DNA of 64,000 nt, from positions 1 to 64,000 of the forward strand of contig NZ_JAAMRF010000004.1 in NCBI RefSeq assembly GCF_013522725.1, in the 5' to 3' direction. The stretch is from Stutzerimonas azotifigens (lineage in GTDB: Bacteria > Pseudomonadota > Gammaproteobacteria > Pseudomonadales > Pseudomonadaceae). Positions 55,596 to 64,000 of this stretch are shown piece by piece. Below the pieces are notes generated by a model. It did no database searches, was not told the DNA's origin, and saw nothing but the letters and a program-made list of their open reading frames with translations. Within the stretch, counting starts at the first letter, position 1, and the number at the start of each line of letters is the position of its first letter. Made by a program: the position numbers and the translations under genes.

Positions 55596-57563
55596 CTAAA
55601 CGGGTTGAGACACCCGCATCGGCCGCGTGGGCATGGTGAACATCAGGCGGAAACAGCTGCCCTGCCCCAGGCGGGAATGATGATCGAGCTCGCCACCGAG
55701 TACTTGAGCCAGCTGCCGCGACAGCGCCAGGCCGATGCCAAGCCCCCCGTGACGCCGAGTCATGGAGCCATCGAGCTGGCTGAAGTGCTCATAGAGGGAG
55801 CCGTCGATCGGCGTTTCGAAGCCAATGCCGCTGTCCTCCACCTCGATCTGCAGCCGCACCAGCCCTTCGCTCTCCGTACTCACGCTCGCACGCAGCTCGA
55901 CCGTGCCGCTGTCGGTGAACTTGATGGCGTTGTCGAGCAGATAGCCGAGAACCTGTTCGAGCTTGGCTTCGTCGCTCCAGAGGGTCGTGGGCAGGTTGTG
56001 GTCCAGCCGCACGACGAAATGCAGGTCCTTCTGCCGGGCGAGCGGTTCGAAACGTTTGCGTAGATTGGCAAACATCGCCCGCGGATCGAAGCCGGCATGC
56101 TCTGGCCGAACACGGCCTGCCAGCAGCTCGCTGAGCGCCAGGATGTCGTTGACCATCGTCAGCATGTCGCCGGCCGAGCGCGAAGCGAGCTTTTGGTACT
56201 GCGCCGCCTCATCGTCGAGATTGCCACTCTGCATCAGCTCCAGCGCGCCGATCACACCGATCATCGGGGTCCGCAGCTCGTGGCTCAGGGCACCGAGAAA
56301 GCGGTCCTTCAAGCGGTTGCTTTCGACCAGTTGGCGGTTGAGCGCCTCGAGCTGCTGGCGCGACTGCTCCAGCAACTGGGCGCGCTCTTCCTTCAGCGAG
56401 TTGATGCGGTCGGCCAGCGCCAGCGACAGCAGCGCCACTTCCAGCGCCGAGCCGATCTGGCTCGAATACATGGTGAAGAACATGTTCGGCAGATAGCCCA
56501 TCACCATCAGGGTGTTGATCTGACCACCGATGAGGAAAGCGCTCCAGGCGAAGATGAAGTAGCGCGCAACGCGCATGCCGCGATGCCAGGCGATGATCCC
56601 GGCGATGAAGATCACCACGGTGAACAGCAACGCCATCACCGTGGCCATGCGCAGCGCCAGCGCATAGCTCGCCGTGAACGACAGCACCATCGCCACCGTT
56701 GCCAGCCCCATCATCACCATCAGCAAGCGGTCGAGCCAAACGCTGTGCTCGGCGGTACGCAGGAAACTTCGGGTGAACTGGGCGCCGAATACCCCCGAGG
56801 CACCGATCAGCAGCGGCGTGGCGACGTTCGCCCACCAGGGATGGTTGGGCCAGAAGAACTGGATGCCGGCGCCGTTGACCGACACCTGATAAAGGCCGAA
56901 GGACGCGATGTAGAGGATGTAATAGAAGTAGCTCGGGTCGCGGACGCTGAGATAGATGAACAGGTTGTAGACCAGCATCGCCAGCAGCACGCCGTAGATC
57001 ATGCCCAGCACATAGATCCGCTCGGGCTGCTCTTCGAGAAAGGCTGCCGGCGACCAGAGCGTCAGCGGCGCCTGCATCGAGCCTTCGGTTTCCAGGCGCA
57101 GGTATGCCCGCACCGGCTCGTCGGGCTGCATGTGAAGCTCGAACAGGTAGCTGCCGTGCTTCACCTCGCGACTGTCGTAGGGCAGTCGGTCGCCCGTGCT
57201 CCGCGCCAGGCGGAAACCGCCCTCGCCGTCGGGCAGGTAGAGATCGACGTGATCCATCGGCGGGTAATTGAGTTCGAGCAGCCAACTGCGCGGGCCGCTG
57301 TCATCGGTCGGGCGATAGGTCAGGTCGACGCGCAGCCAGAGCGCCGAGCGGGAATAACCGAGGTTCACCACATCGTCCTGATGGCGCTGGAACAGACCGC
57401 TGCCCGACGCGGCGACCAGGTCCTCGATGCTCACCGTCCGCGAGACGTCCTCGTAGACATCGATCACCTTGCCGAGCGGCAACTGGCGCGTCGATTCATC
57501 GAATTCCACGGCACTGGCGAACAACGGCAACAGTGACAGCAACAGCAAGAATGCGTACCGCAT
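55596..57563 (-). CDS. 7TMR-DISM sensor histidine kinase
   Basis: Protein of 655 aa; the ATG at 57563 begins a clean signal peptide (MRYAFLLLLSLLPLFASA). Extracellular DISM domain (residues ~20-165, e.g. LWLRVDLTYRPTDDSGPRSWLLELNYPPMDHVDLYLP), seven helices (YVLGMIYGVLLAMLVYNLFIYLSVRD...), a coiled coil (INSLKEERAQLLEQSRQQLEALNRQLVESNRLKDRFL), then H box FLGALSHELRTPMIGVIGALEL and ATPase (VLGYLLDNAIKFTDSGTV; GGLGIGLALSRQLAQVLGG). No receiver domain is attached and no regulator gene is adjacent. The ligand is unknown. Confidence 0.9.
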   Translation of the reverse strand: MRYAFLLLLSLLPLFASAVEFDESTRQLPLGKVIDVYEDVSRTVSIEDLVAASGSGLFQRHQDDVVNLGYSRSALWLRVDLTYRPTDDSGPRSWLLELNYPPMDHVDLYLPDGEGGFRLARSTGDRLPYDSREVKHGSYLFELHMQPDEPVRAYLRLETEGSMQAPLTLWSPAAFLEEQPERIYVLGMIYGVLLAMLVYNLFIYLSVRDPSYFYYILYIASFGLYQVSVNGAGIQFFWPNHPWWANVATPLLIGASGVFGAQFTRSFLRTAEHSVWLDRLLMVMMGLATVAMVLSFTASYALALRMATVMALLFTVVIFIAGIIAWHRGMRVARYFIFAWSAFLIGGQINTLMVMGYLPNMFFTMYSSQIGSALEVALLSLALADRINSLKEERAQLLEQSRQQLEALNRQLVESNRLKDRFLGALSHELRTPMIGVIGALELMQSGNLDDEAAQYQKLASRSAGDMLTMVNDILALSELLAGRVRPEHAGFDPRAMFANLRKRFEPLARQKDLHFVVRLDHNLPTTLWSDEAKLEQVLGYLLDNAIKFTDSGTVELRASVSTESEGLVRLQIEVEDSGIGFETPIDGSLYEHFSQLDGSMTRRHGGLGIGLALSRQLAQVLGGELDHHSRLGQGSCFRLMFTMPTRPMRVSQPV

Positions 57564-57759
57564 GACGACAGACCCTACCCTGATACGTTTCGTCATCAGG
57601 CAATACTAGAAGGCCAGCACTCTAGCACAGCGACATCGACCCTCTGGAGTGCCGTGCGGCGGCAGTGCGCAAAAAGCTGCTCACTCTTTAGCAGGATGGC
57701 CACGCCCGCGATCATCGGCCGCGAGCCGTGCTGACGGTTTGGTGATAAGCTCGCACGCC

Positions 57760-58554
57760 ATGAAAACGCCTAGTTCCCGTCCCGTCGTCCTCTGCTTGTC
57801 CGGCCACGATCCCAGTGGCGGTGCCGGTCTGCAGGCGGACATCGAAGCCCTCATTGCCCAGGGCTGCCATGCGGCGCCGGCGGTGACCGCACTCACCGTG
57901 CAGGACACCGTCAACGTCTCCGACTTTCGTGTATTGGACCGCGCCTGGGTCATCGCCCAGGCCGACGCCGTGATCGCCGACCTGCCGGTGGCCGCGGTCA
58001 AGCTGGGCATGCTCGGCTCCGTCGAGATGGTCGCCACCGTGCTGGAAATCATGCAGAAGCTGCCCGGCGTCCCGCTGGTCTGCGACCCGGTGCTGCGTGC
58101 CGGCGGTGGCGGCGCACTCGGCAAGGACGACGTGGGTTATGCCCTGCGTGAACAACTGCTGCCGGTCTCTACCATCGCCACGCCGAACCTGCCCGAGGCA
58201 CGCATCCTCGCCGAACTGCCCGACGGCAGCCCGGACGAATGTGCAGAGCGGCTGTTGCCGCACGTTCGCCACCTGTTGATCACCGGCGGCCACGGCGACG
58301 AGGAAGAAGTGGTCAACCGTCTCTACTCCCGCGACGGCAGCCGCCACAGCTACAACTGCCAGCGTTTGCCGGGCAGCTATCACGGCTCCGGCTGCACGCT
58401 GGCCAGCGCGCTTGCCGGCCGTCTGGCGCTGGGACAGGACCTGCCCAGCGCGGTACGCAGCGCCCTGGACTATACCTGGCGGACCTTGCGCGATGCCGAA
58501 GCCCCCGGCCACGGCCAGTACATTCCGCGCCGCCTGCCCCTCGACTCACTCTGA
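57760..58554 (+). CDS. thiD: Hydroxymethylpyrimidine/phosphomethylpyrimidine kinase
   Basis: Protein of 264 aa from ATG 57760 ([50 protein letters not shown]). Ribokinase-fold motifs: [58 protein letters not shown] and the ATP-side [22 protein letters not shown]. It phosphorylates HMP to HMP-PP for thiamine synthesis. Followed by thiE after 15 bp. No TPP riboswitch was recognised upstream. Confidence 0.95.
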   Translation: MKTPSSRPVVLCLSGHDPSGGAGLQADIEALIAQGCHAAPAVTALTVQDTVNVSDFRVLDRAWVIAQADAVIADLPVAAVKLGMLGSVEMVATVLEIMQKLPGVPLVCDPVLRAGGGGALGKDDVGYALREQLLPVSTIATPNLPEARILAELPDGSPDECAERLLPHVRHLLITGGHGDEEEVVNRLYSRDGSRHSYNCQRLPGSYHGSGCTLASALAGRLALGQDLPSAVRSALDYTWRTLRDAEAPGHGQYIPRRLPLDSL

Positions 58555-58569
58555 CCGGAGCGTCGACCG

Positions 58570-59205
58570 ATGAGCCCATCGCTACGCGGCCTCTACGCCA
58601 TTACCGATACCCAGCTGCTGGCCGGCGGCCGGCTGCTGCCCTATGTCGAAGCCGCCCTCAAAGGTGGTGCCCGGCTACTGCAATACCGGGACAAGACCGG
58701 CGACGATGCACGGCGCCTGCGCGAAGCCGAAGCGCTGCGCGATCTGTGTGCGCGCTACGGCGCCCAGCTGATCATCAACGACGACCTCGAACTGGCCGCG
58801 CGCCTGGGCGTCGGTTTGCACCTGGGCCAGGACGATGGCCATCTGTCGCCGGCTCGCGCCCTGCTCGGTCGCCAGGCGATCATCGGCTCGACTTGCCATG
58901 CGAAGCCCGAACTCGCCGAGCAGGCGATCCGCGAAGGCGCCAGCTACGTTGCCTTCGGCCGCTTCTTCAACTCCTTCACCAAACCCGGCGAAGCACTGGC
59001 CACCGGCGAACTGCTCGAGCAGGCCCGTGCGCGTTTCAGCGTGCCGATCGTCGCCATCGGCGGCATTACCCTCGAAACCGCTCCCCATCTGATCGCCAGC
59101 GGCGCAAGCCTGATCGCCGTAATTCACGACCTGTTTTCCGCGCCCAGCGCCGCCGAGGTGGAGCAGCGTGCCCGCGCGTTCAGCGCGCTGTTCGCCCCAG
59201 CCTGA
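58570..59205 (+). CDS. thiE: Thiamine phosphate synthase
   Basis: Protein of 211 aa: [41 protein letters not shown], then [60 protein letters not shown] and [29 protein letters not shown]. It joins HMP-PP and thiazole phosphate to thiamine phosphate. Full length. Confidence 0.96.
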   Translation: MSPSLRGLYAITDTQLLAGGRLLPYVEAALKGGARLLQYRDKTGDDARRLREAEALRDLCARYGAQLIINDDLELAARLGVGLHLGQDDGHLSPARALLGRQAIIGSTCHAKPELAEQAIREGASYVAFGRFFNSFTKPGEALATGELLEQARARFSVPIVAIGGITLETAPHLIASGASLIAVIHDLFSAPSAAEVEQRARAFSALFAPA

Positions 59206-59225
59206 CCGAACCTAAAGAGGCCCTC

Positions 59226-60509
59226 ATGTCCCGTTCCGAAACCCTCTTCGCCAATGCCCAGACCCACATTCCGGGCGGGGTGAACTCGCCGGTCCGCGCA
59301 TTCCGCAGCGTCGGCGGTACCCCTCTGTTCTTCAAGCACGCCGAAGGCGCCTATGTCGTCGATGAAGACGACAAGCGCTATGTCGACTACGTGGGCTCCT
59401 GGGGGCCGATGATCCTCGGCCATAGCCATCCGCAGGTGATCGAGGCGGTGCGCCGCCAGCTCGACCATGGTCTGTCCTACGGTGCCCCTACTGCCATGGA
59501 AACCGAAATGGCGGAGCGGGTCTGCCGCCTGGTGCCGTCCATGGAAATGGTGCGCATGGTCAGCTCCGGCACCGAAGCCACCATGAGCGCCATCCGCCTC
59601 GCCCGCGGCTATACCGGGCGCGACGCCATCATCAAGTTCGAGGGCTGCTACCACGGCCACTCCGACAGCCTGCTGGTCAAGGCCGGTTCCGGCGCCCTGA
59701 CCCAAGGCGTGCCCAGTTCGGCCGGCGTGCCGGCGGACTTCGCCAAGCACACGCTGACCCTGGCCTACAACGACCTGGCCGAAGTCGAAGCAACCCTGGC
59801 CACCAAGGGCGACCAGGTGGCCTGCATCATCGTCGAGCCGGTGGCCGGCAACATGAATTGCGTTCCGCCGGCGCCCGGCTTCCTCGAAGGGCTGCGCAGC
59901 CTCTGCGACCAACACGGCGTGGTACTGATCTTCGACGAAGTCATGACCGGCTTCCGGGTGGCCCTCGGCGGCGCCCAGGCGCGCTATGGCGTGACGCCCG
60001 ACCTCTCGACCTTCGGCAAGATCATCGGCGGCGGCATGCCGGTCGGCTGCTTCGGCGGCAAGCGCGAGATCATGGAGAGAATCGCGCCGCTAGGCCCGGT
60101 CTACCAGGCCGGTACGCTGTCGGGCAACCCACTGGCCATGGCGGCCGGCCTGACCACGCTGGAGCTGATCAGCCGCCCAGGCTTCCACGACGAACTCGAG
60201 GACTACACCCGGCGGATGCTCGACGGCCTGCGCCAGCGCGCCGACGCGGCCGGTATCCCGTTCGTCACGACCCAGGTCGGCGGCATGTTCGGACTCTATT
60301 TCACCGAAGCCCGCGACATCGTCACCTTCGCCGACGTGATGGGTTCGGATGCCGAGCGCTTCAAGCGTTTCTTCCACCTGATGCTCGAAGGCGGTGTCTA
60401 CCTCGCGCCCAGCGCGTTCGAGGCAGGCTTCACCTCGATCGCCCATGGCGATGCCGAGCTGAAGCTCACCCTGGATGCCGCCGAGCGCGCCTTCGCTCGC
60501 CTCAAATGA
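59226..60509 (+). CDS. hemL: Glutamate-1-semialdehyde 2,1-aminomutase
   Basis: Protein of 427 aa from ATG 59226 ([69 protein letters not shown]). PLP site: [40 protein letters not shown] with the Schiff-base Lys (~266), and [17 protein letters not shown]. It makes 5-aminolevulinate for haem. Its stop overlaps the next gene by ATGA. Confidence 0.97.
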   Translation: MSRSETLFANAQTHIPGGVNSPVRAFRSVGGTPLFFKHAEGAYVVDEDDKRYVDYVGSWGPMILGHSHPQVIEAVRRQLDHGLSYGAPTAMETEMAERVCRLVPSMEMVRMVSSGTEATMSAIRLARGYTGRDAIIKFEGCYHGHSDSLLVKAGSGALTQGVPSSAGVPADFAKHTLTLAYNDLAEVEATLATKGDQVACIIVEPVAGNMNCVPPAPGFLEGLRSLCDQHGVVLIFDEVMTGFRVALGGAQARYGVTPDLSTFGKIIGGGMPVGCFGGKREIMERIAPLGPVYQAGTLSGNPLAMAAGLTTLELISRPGFHDELEDYTRRMLDGLRQRADAAGIPFVTTQVGGMFGLYFTEARDIVTFADVMGSDAERFKRFFHLMLEGGVYLAPSAFEAGFTSIAHGDAELKLTLDAAERAFARLK

Positions 60510-61120
60510 GCCAGCTGCTTCAGGCCTGCCTGCTGAGCGCAGGCGCGCTGTTCGCCCTGGTTTTGCTGGTACGTGCGCACGGCGCAACGGATGGCGACAG
60601 GGCGGCGTTGTTCTGCGCTCAGCTCGGCTTCGGGTTGCTGGCCGCAACGGGACTGCTCGCAGCCTCCGATCTTGCCTCCCTTGCGCCGACCGCCGGTGCG
60701 CGCGACTGGCTACAGCAGGCCAGCCAGATGCTTGGCGTGCCGCTGATCGCCACGGCGGCACTGAGCCTGGCGCGCGGCTGGCAGTGGAGCCGCCCGACCT
60801 GGGGCCGCGTTCTGCTGGGGCTGTGCGTATTCTTCGAGTTGGCGCGACAGCTGCGCTGGAACGAGCCCTACGCGCTGGGACTGTTCCTCGCCAGCGCGCT
60901 GCTGCTGGTTTATGCGGGCCTCTTGTCGCTGGCGGCGCCTCGCAGAGTGGCGGCAGCCTTGATCGCCGGCGCCTTGTTGCTGGCCTCGACACCACTGGTC
61001 AAGAATCCGTTGATAGAGTGGCAATTGCTGATCCTTGCGGCCGCCTGCCCCCTACTGGCCTGGCTGCTGAGGGAGCTAACAAGCGGTATCTCGTCGAAAA
61101 AAGCCGTATATCCCGACTGA
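60506..61120 (+). CDS. Unknown integral membrane protein
   Basis: Protein of 204 aa starting at the ATG that overlaps the hemL stop, so translation is coupled. Six or seven hydrophobic helices ([112 protein letters not shown]). No named family recognised. The conserved-looking coupling to hemL is the only hint of role. Confidence 0.75.
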   Translation: MSQLLQACLLSAGALFALVLLVRAHGATDGDRAALFCAQLGFGLLAATGLLAASDLASLAPTAGARDWLQQASQMLGVPLIATAALSLARGWQWSRPTWGRVLLGLCVFFELARQLRWNEPYALGLFLASALLLVYAGLLSLAAPRRVAAALIAGALLLASTPLVKNPLIEWQLLILAAACPLLAWLLRELTSGISSKKAVYPD

Positions 61121-61234
61121 AACGGAATTTGGACCCGGAAAGCCTTTGTAAGGCGGCTGTAGCTTATCCATAATGCAGGAGTCGGCGAGCCTTGCCGGCC
61201 TTGTTCCGCCCAGATCCTCGAGGCGTCCTGATTC

Positions 61235-61777
61235 ATGATCCGCACCGGCCGCAACCTGTCCCTGGGCTGCCTGCTGCTTCTATTGCCCCTGCTGAGTTTG
61301 GCGGGCGGTAACTCCCTGCTGATCCCGGCGACTGCCCGCTGTGCGCTGAACACCCTGCCCGAAGAACTGCCCGAAGCCCTGCGTGCCTGCCAGCAGGCGG
61401 CCAGTGACGGCGACATGCAAGCGGCCTATGAACTGGGCGAATTCCACTATGACGGCCGCCGCGCACCGCGCGACCTGCCCAAAGCACTCTACTGGTTCGA
61501 GCAGGCCTCCCTGCGAGGCCATGCGTTGGCGCAGCACCGTTTGGGCGTGATGTTCTTTCGCGGCGAAGGTGTGCAGGCCAACAATGTGCAGGCCTATATC
61601 GTCCTGAAGATGGCCGCCGTGAACGGCGACGAAGAGGCCCTGGATACCGCCGACCGGGTCTCGGCCCAGATGCGTCGCGACGAGCTGGAAATCGCCACCC
61701 AGGTGCTTGGGCAGATCTTTCGCGATTACCTGCTGGACCTGCAGACCGCCGAGAGCAATTCCCCGCTGCACCGCTGA
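61235..61777 (+). CDS. Sel1-repeat (TPR-like) secreted protein
   Basis: Protein of 180 aa with signal peptide (LGCLLLLLPLLSLAGG). Two Sel1-like repeats are visible: ACQQAASDGDMQAAYELGEFHYDGRRAPRDLPKALYWFEQASLRGHALAQHRLGVMFFRGEGVQANNVQAYIVLKMAAVNGDEEAL, residues ~48-132. Such proteins scaffold periplasmic complexes. Lies 88 bp before miaB. Confidence 0.88.
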   Translation: MIRTGRNLSLGCLLLLLPLLSLAGGNSLLIPATARCALNTLPEELPEALRACQQAASDGDMQAAYELGEFHYDGRRAPRDLPKALYWFEQASLRGHALAQHRLGVMFFRGEGVQANNVQAYIVLKMAAVNGDEEALDTADRVSAQMRRDELEIATQVLGQIFRDYLLDLQTAESNSPLHR

Positions 61778-61864
61778 CGCGCGCCACTCTCGTCTGGCGC
61801 TTTCCCCCGCCCGGCCCGAAGCATATAATCGCCGGTCATTTTTTGCACAACGCCGGCCCGTAAC

Positions 61865-63205
61865 ATGACCCGCAAGCTTTACATCGAAACCCACGGTTGC
61901 CAGATGAACGAGTACGACAGCTCGCGCATGGTGGATCTGCTGGGCGAGCATCAGGCCCTGGAAGTCACCGAAAATCCGGCCGATGCGGACGTGATTCTCC
62001 TCAATACCTGCTCGATCCGGGAGAAGGCCCAGGAAAAGGTCTTCTCGCAGCTCGGCCGCTGGCGTGAATTGAAACTGGAAAACCCGCAACTGGTGATCGG
62101 CGTGGGCGGTTGCGTCGCCAGCCAGGAAGGTGCGGCCATCCGCGACCGCGCGCCCTACGTGGATGTGGTGTTCGGGCCGCAAACCCTGCACCGGTTGCCA
62201 GAAATGATCGACGCGGCGCGCAGCACCCGTCAGCCCCAGGTCGATATCTCTTTCCCCGAGATCGAGAAGTTCGACCGACTCCCCGAGCCGCGGGTCGACG
62301 GCCCCACCGCCTTCGTTTCGGTGATGGAAGGTTGCAGCAAGTATTGCACCTTCTGCGTGGTGCCTTACACCCGAGGCGAGGAAGTCAGCCGGCCTTTCGA
62401 CGACATCCTCGCCGAAGTGATCCACCTGGCCGAAAACGGCGTGCGCGAAGTCACCCTGCTCGGGCAGAACGTCAACGGCTATCGCGGCGAGACTCATGAC
62501 GGTCGCACCGCCGATCTGGCCGAACTGATCCGCGTGGTCGCAGCGATCGATGGCATCGACCGCATCCGCTACACCACCTCGCATCCACTGGAGTTCTCCG
62601 ACTCGCTGATCCAGGCCCACGCGGAAGTCCCGGAACTGGTCAAATACCTGCATCTCCCGGTGCAGGCCGGCTCCGATCGCATCCTCGCGGCGATGAAGCG
62701 CAACCACACGGCACTGGAATACAAATCGCGCATCCGCAAGCTCAAGGCGGCGGTGCCCGACATCCTGATCAGCTCGGACTTCATCGTTGGCTTCCCCGGC
62801 GAGACCGACAAGGATTTCGAACAGACCATGAAGCTGATCGAGGACGTCGGTTTCGACTTTTCCTACTCCTTCGTCTACAGCGCCCGCCCCGGCACGCCGG
62901 CTGCGGATCTGGTAGACGACACCCCGGAGGCGGTGAAAAAGCAGCGCCTGGCGATCCTGCAGCAGCGCATCAATCAGCAGGGTTTCGAAAATAGTCGACG
63001 GATGGTCGGGACCACACAGCGTATTCTGGTTACCGACTACTCTAAAAAAGACCCCGGCATGCTTTCCGGCCGCACCGAGCACAACCGTATCGTGAATTTT
63101 CGCTGCGATAACCCCCGGTTGATCGGACAGTTCGTCAACGTCCACATCGATGACGCGCTGCCCCATTCGCTGCGCGGCACACTGCTCGACGGGGTGCTGC
63201 ACTGA
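61865..63205 (+). CDS. miaB: tRNA-2-methylthio-N6-dimethylallyladenosine synthase
   Basis: Protein of 446 aa. UPF0004 domain with three Cys ([41 protein letters not shown]), radical-SAM cluster [20 protein letters not shown] (~residue 158), LGQNVNGY, and a C-terminal TRAM domain ([34 protein letters not shown]). It adds the methylthio group to A37 of tRNAs. Followed by the PhoH-like gene as in most gammaproteobacteria. Confidence 0.97.
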   Translation: MTRKLYIETHGCQMNEYDSSRMVDLLGEHQALEVTENPADADVILLNTCSIREKAQEKVFSQLGRWRELKLENPQLVIGVGGCVASQEGAAIRDRAPYVDVVFGPQTLHRLPEMIDAARSTRQPQVDISFPEIEKFDRLPEPRVDGPTAFVSVMEGCSKYCTFCVVPYTRGEEVSRPFDDILAEVIHLAENGVREVTLLGQNVNGYRGETHDGRTADLAELIRVVAAIDGIDRIRYTTSHPLEFSDSLIQAHAEVPELVKYLHLPVQAGSDRILAAMKRNHTALEYKSRIRKLKAAVPDILISSDFIVGFPGETDKDFEQTMKLIEDVGFDFSYSFVYSARPGTPAADLVDDTPEAVKKQRLAILQQRINQQGFENSRRMVGTTQRILVTDYSKKDPGMLSGRTEHNRIVNFRCDNPRLIGQFVNVHIDDALPHSLRGTLLDGVLH

Positions 63206-63293
63206 CCGACGCGGGCGCTCGCACTTTCATGCGCGGGCGCCTGGCGCTATTCTTCCGACTCATAGCCCTGCCGACTGGCGGCCCTCATACCCA

Positions 63294-64000
63294 TTGAATA
63301 CAGCCATAGAACCCCATCGCTTCACCCTCGAACCCTTCGAGGCCAACCGTTTCGCCAACCTCTGCGGACAGTTCGACGAACATCTGCGCCTGATTGAACA
63401 GCGCCTGTCGATCGAGATCCGCAACCGTGGCAACCAGTTCGAACTGGTCGGCCCGAGCGCCGTGGCGAAATCCGCCGAACACCTGCTCAAGCGCCTGTAT
63501 CGCGAGACCAAGAGCGCCGAGCTCTCCCCTGATCTGGTGCACCTGTATCTGCAGGAATCGGGCATGGAAGACCTGGCCAATCCCCGGTCCGACCAGGGCG
63601 TGACGCTGCGAACGCGCAAGGGCGGCATACGCCCGCGCGGCGCGAATCAGCAGCGCTACGTCAAATCGATCCTCGATAACGACATCAACTTCGGTATCGG
63701 CCCGGCCGGTACCGGCAAGACCTACCTGGCGGTCGCCTGTGCCGTCGATGCGCTGGAACGCGAGCAGGTGCGACGCATCCTGCTGGTGCGGCCGGCGGTC
63801 GAGGCTGGCGAGAAGCTCGGATTCTTGCCCGGCGATCTGGCACAGAAGATCGACCCCTATCTGCGCCCCCTGTACGACGCGCTCTATGAGATGCTCGGTT
63901 TCGAACATGTGGCCAGGCTCATCGAGAAGCAGGTGATCGAGATCGCCCCGCTGGCCTACATGCGCGGCCGCACGCTGAACGACAGCTTCATCATCCTCGA
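63294..64000 (+). CDS. ybeZ: PhoH-like ATPase YbeZ, partial
   Basis: Reads 235 codons and continues past the window end. It starts with TTG at 63294 (LNTAIEPHRFTLEPFEANRFANLCGQFDEHLRLIEQRLSIEI), matching known YbeZ starts, since no in-frame ATG is near. It shows a KH-like N-terminus (RNRGNQFELVGPSAVAKSAEHLLKRLY) and Walker A GIGPAGTGKTYLA, then LLVRPAVEAGEKLGFLPGDL. YbeZ works with the endonuclease YbeY in ribosome maturation; ybeY is expected right after. Truncated by the window, not by mutation. Confidence 0.93.
   Translation, partial: MNTAIEPHRFTLEPFEANRFANLCGQFDEHLRLIEQRLSIEIRNRGNQFELVGPSAVAKSAEHLLKRLYRETKSAELSPDLVHLYLQESGMEDLANPRSDQGVTLRTRKGGIRPRGANQQRYVKSILDNDINFGIGPAGTGKTYLAVACAVDALEREQVRRILLVRPAVEAGEKLGFLPGDLAQKIDPYLRPLYDALYEMLGFEHVARLIEKQVIEIAPLAYMRGRTLNDSFIIL

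Noticed and set aside
57597..57760. Possible TPP riboswitch before thiD
   Set aside because: The conserved CTGAGA and related THI-box elements were not found in the upstream stretch.
58239..59225. In-frame extension of hemL far upstream
   Set aside because: It runs out of frame through thiD and thiE; HemL homology begins at ATG 59226.
61280..63202. Open frame of 640 codons opposite miaB and the Sel1 gene
   Set aside because: It crosses two real genes on the other strand and encodes no recognisable domain; a codon-bias shadow.

Overview
The window looks like a chromosome segment of a Pseudomonas/Stutzerimonas-type gammaproteobacterium. The evidence is gene content and order: urtABCDE next to a split urease locus with two GNAT genes between ureA and ureB, amn, a fieF-type CDF exporter, rluE, thiD-thiE-hemL and miaB-ybeZ. 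Codon use in this part is strongly GC-biased. This is inferred from reading the sequence; no database search was run.

The window has two halves. Positions 1 to about 26257 are a metal-resistance genomic island, visibly AT-richer than the rest. It carries eroded recombinase and transposase fragments and truncated genes at its seams. Its right edge is sharp: it cuts the helicase gene hrpB after codon 127 (about 26257). The left edge lies outside the window. Layout of the island: a HEPN-like protein of unknown function (187-1233); integrase and transposase remnants (1432-1872); a copper P-type ATPase (2031-4394); a cusCBA-cusF-like copper/silver RND operon (4487-11175); three small periplasmic or membrane proteins (11318-12179); a sensor kinase without a regulator (12270-13643); an uncharacterised ATP-grasp-like ligase (13749-15416); a DUF305 membrane protein (15961-16416) at the broken end of an SDR gene; a Cys-rich copper-storage (Csp-type) protein (17495-17824); a multicopper oxidase operon copA-small MDHG protein-copB-cytochrome c (22257 down to 18303); a PtrA-like small protein; and a response regulator without a kinase (23209-23889). 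The last 3 kb of the island hold gene fragments, an XRE regulator with a divergent partner, and a solitary AbiEi-type (DUF6088) antitoxin.

The island genes appear to form one regulon. Seven copies of a box with consensus close to ATTACNTTTYTGTMAG (two identical over 19 bp) lie about 60-160 bp upstream of the P-type ATPase, both PtrA-like genes, the DUF305 gene, the Csp gene, the multicopper oxidase operon and the response regulator. Together these genes would cover cytosolic export (P-type ATPase), cytosolic storage (Csp), periplasmic oxidation (CopA/CopB), envelope-spanning efflux (CusCBA with CusF) and periplasmic metallochaperones. The two halves of the likely controlling CopR/CopS pair sit 9.5 kb apart.

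Positions 26257-64000 are ordinary core genome. The main block is the urea ABC transporter urtABCDE (30215-36099), preceded by a clear NtrC site and a sigma-54 -24/-12 promoter. It is followed by ureD-ureA-GNAT-GNAT-ureB-ureC (36145-40588). About 6.6 kb of unrelated genes come next (GAF kinase, DksA-like zinc finger, TorF porin, MFS, oxaloacetate decarboxylase, EamA, GNAT), then ureE-ureF-ureG-hupE (47196-49660). The gaps inside the urt/ure cluster carry a family of GTAGGGTGG-type inverted repeats. The remainder is amn, a MocR regulator with a divergent PLP dehydratase, an AidB-like acyl-CoA dehydrogenase, a 7TMR-DISM sensor kinase, thiD-thiE-hemL, a membrane protein, a Sel1-repeat protein, miaB and the start of a PhoH-like ATPase gene cut by the window end.
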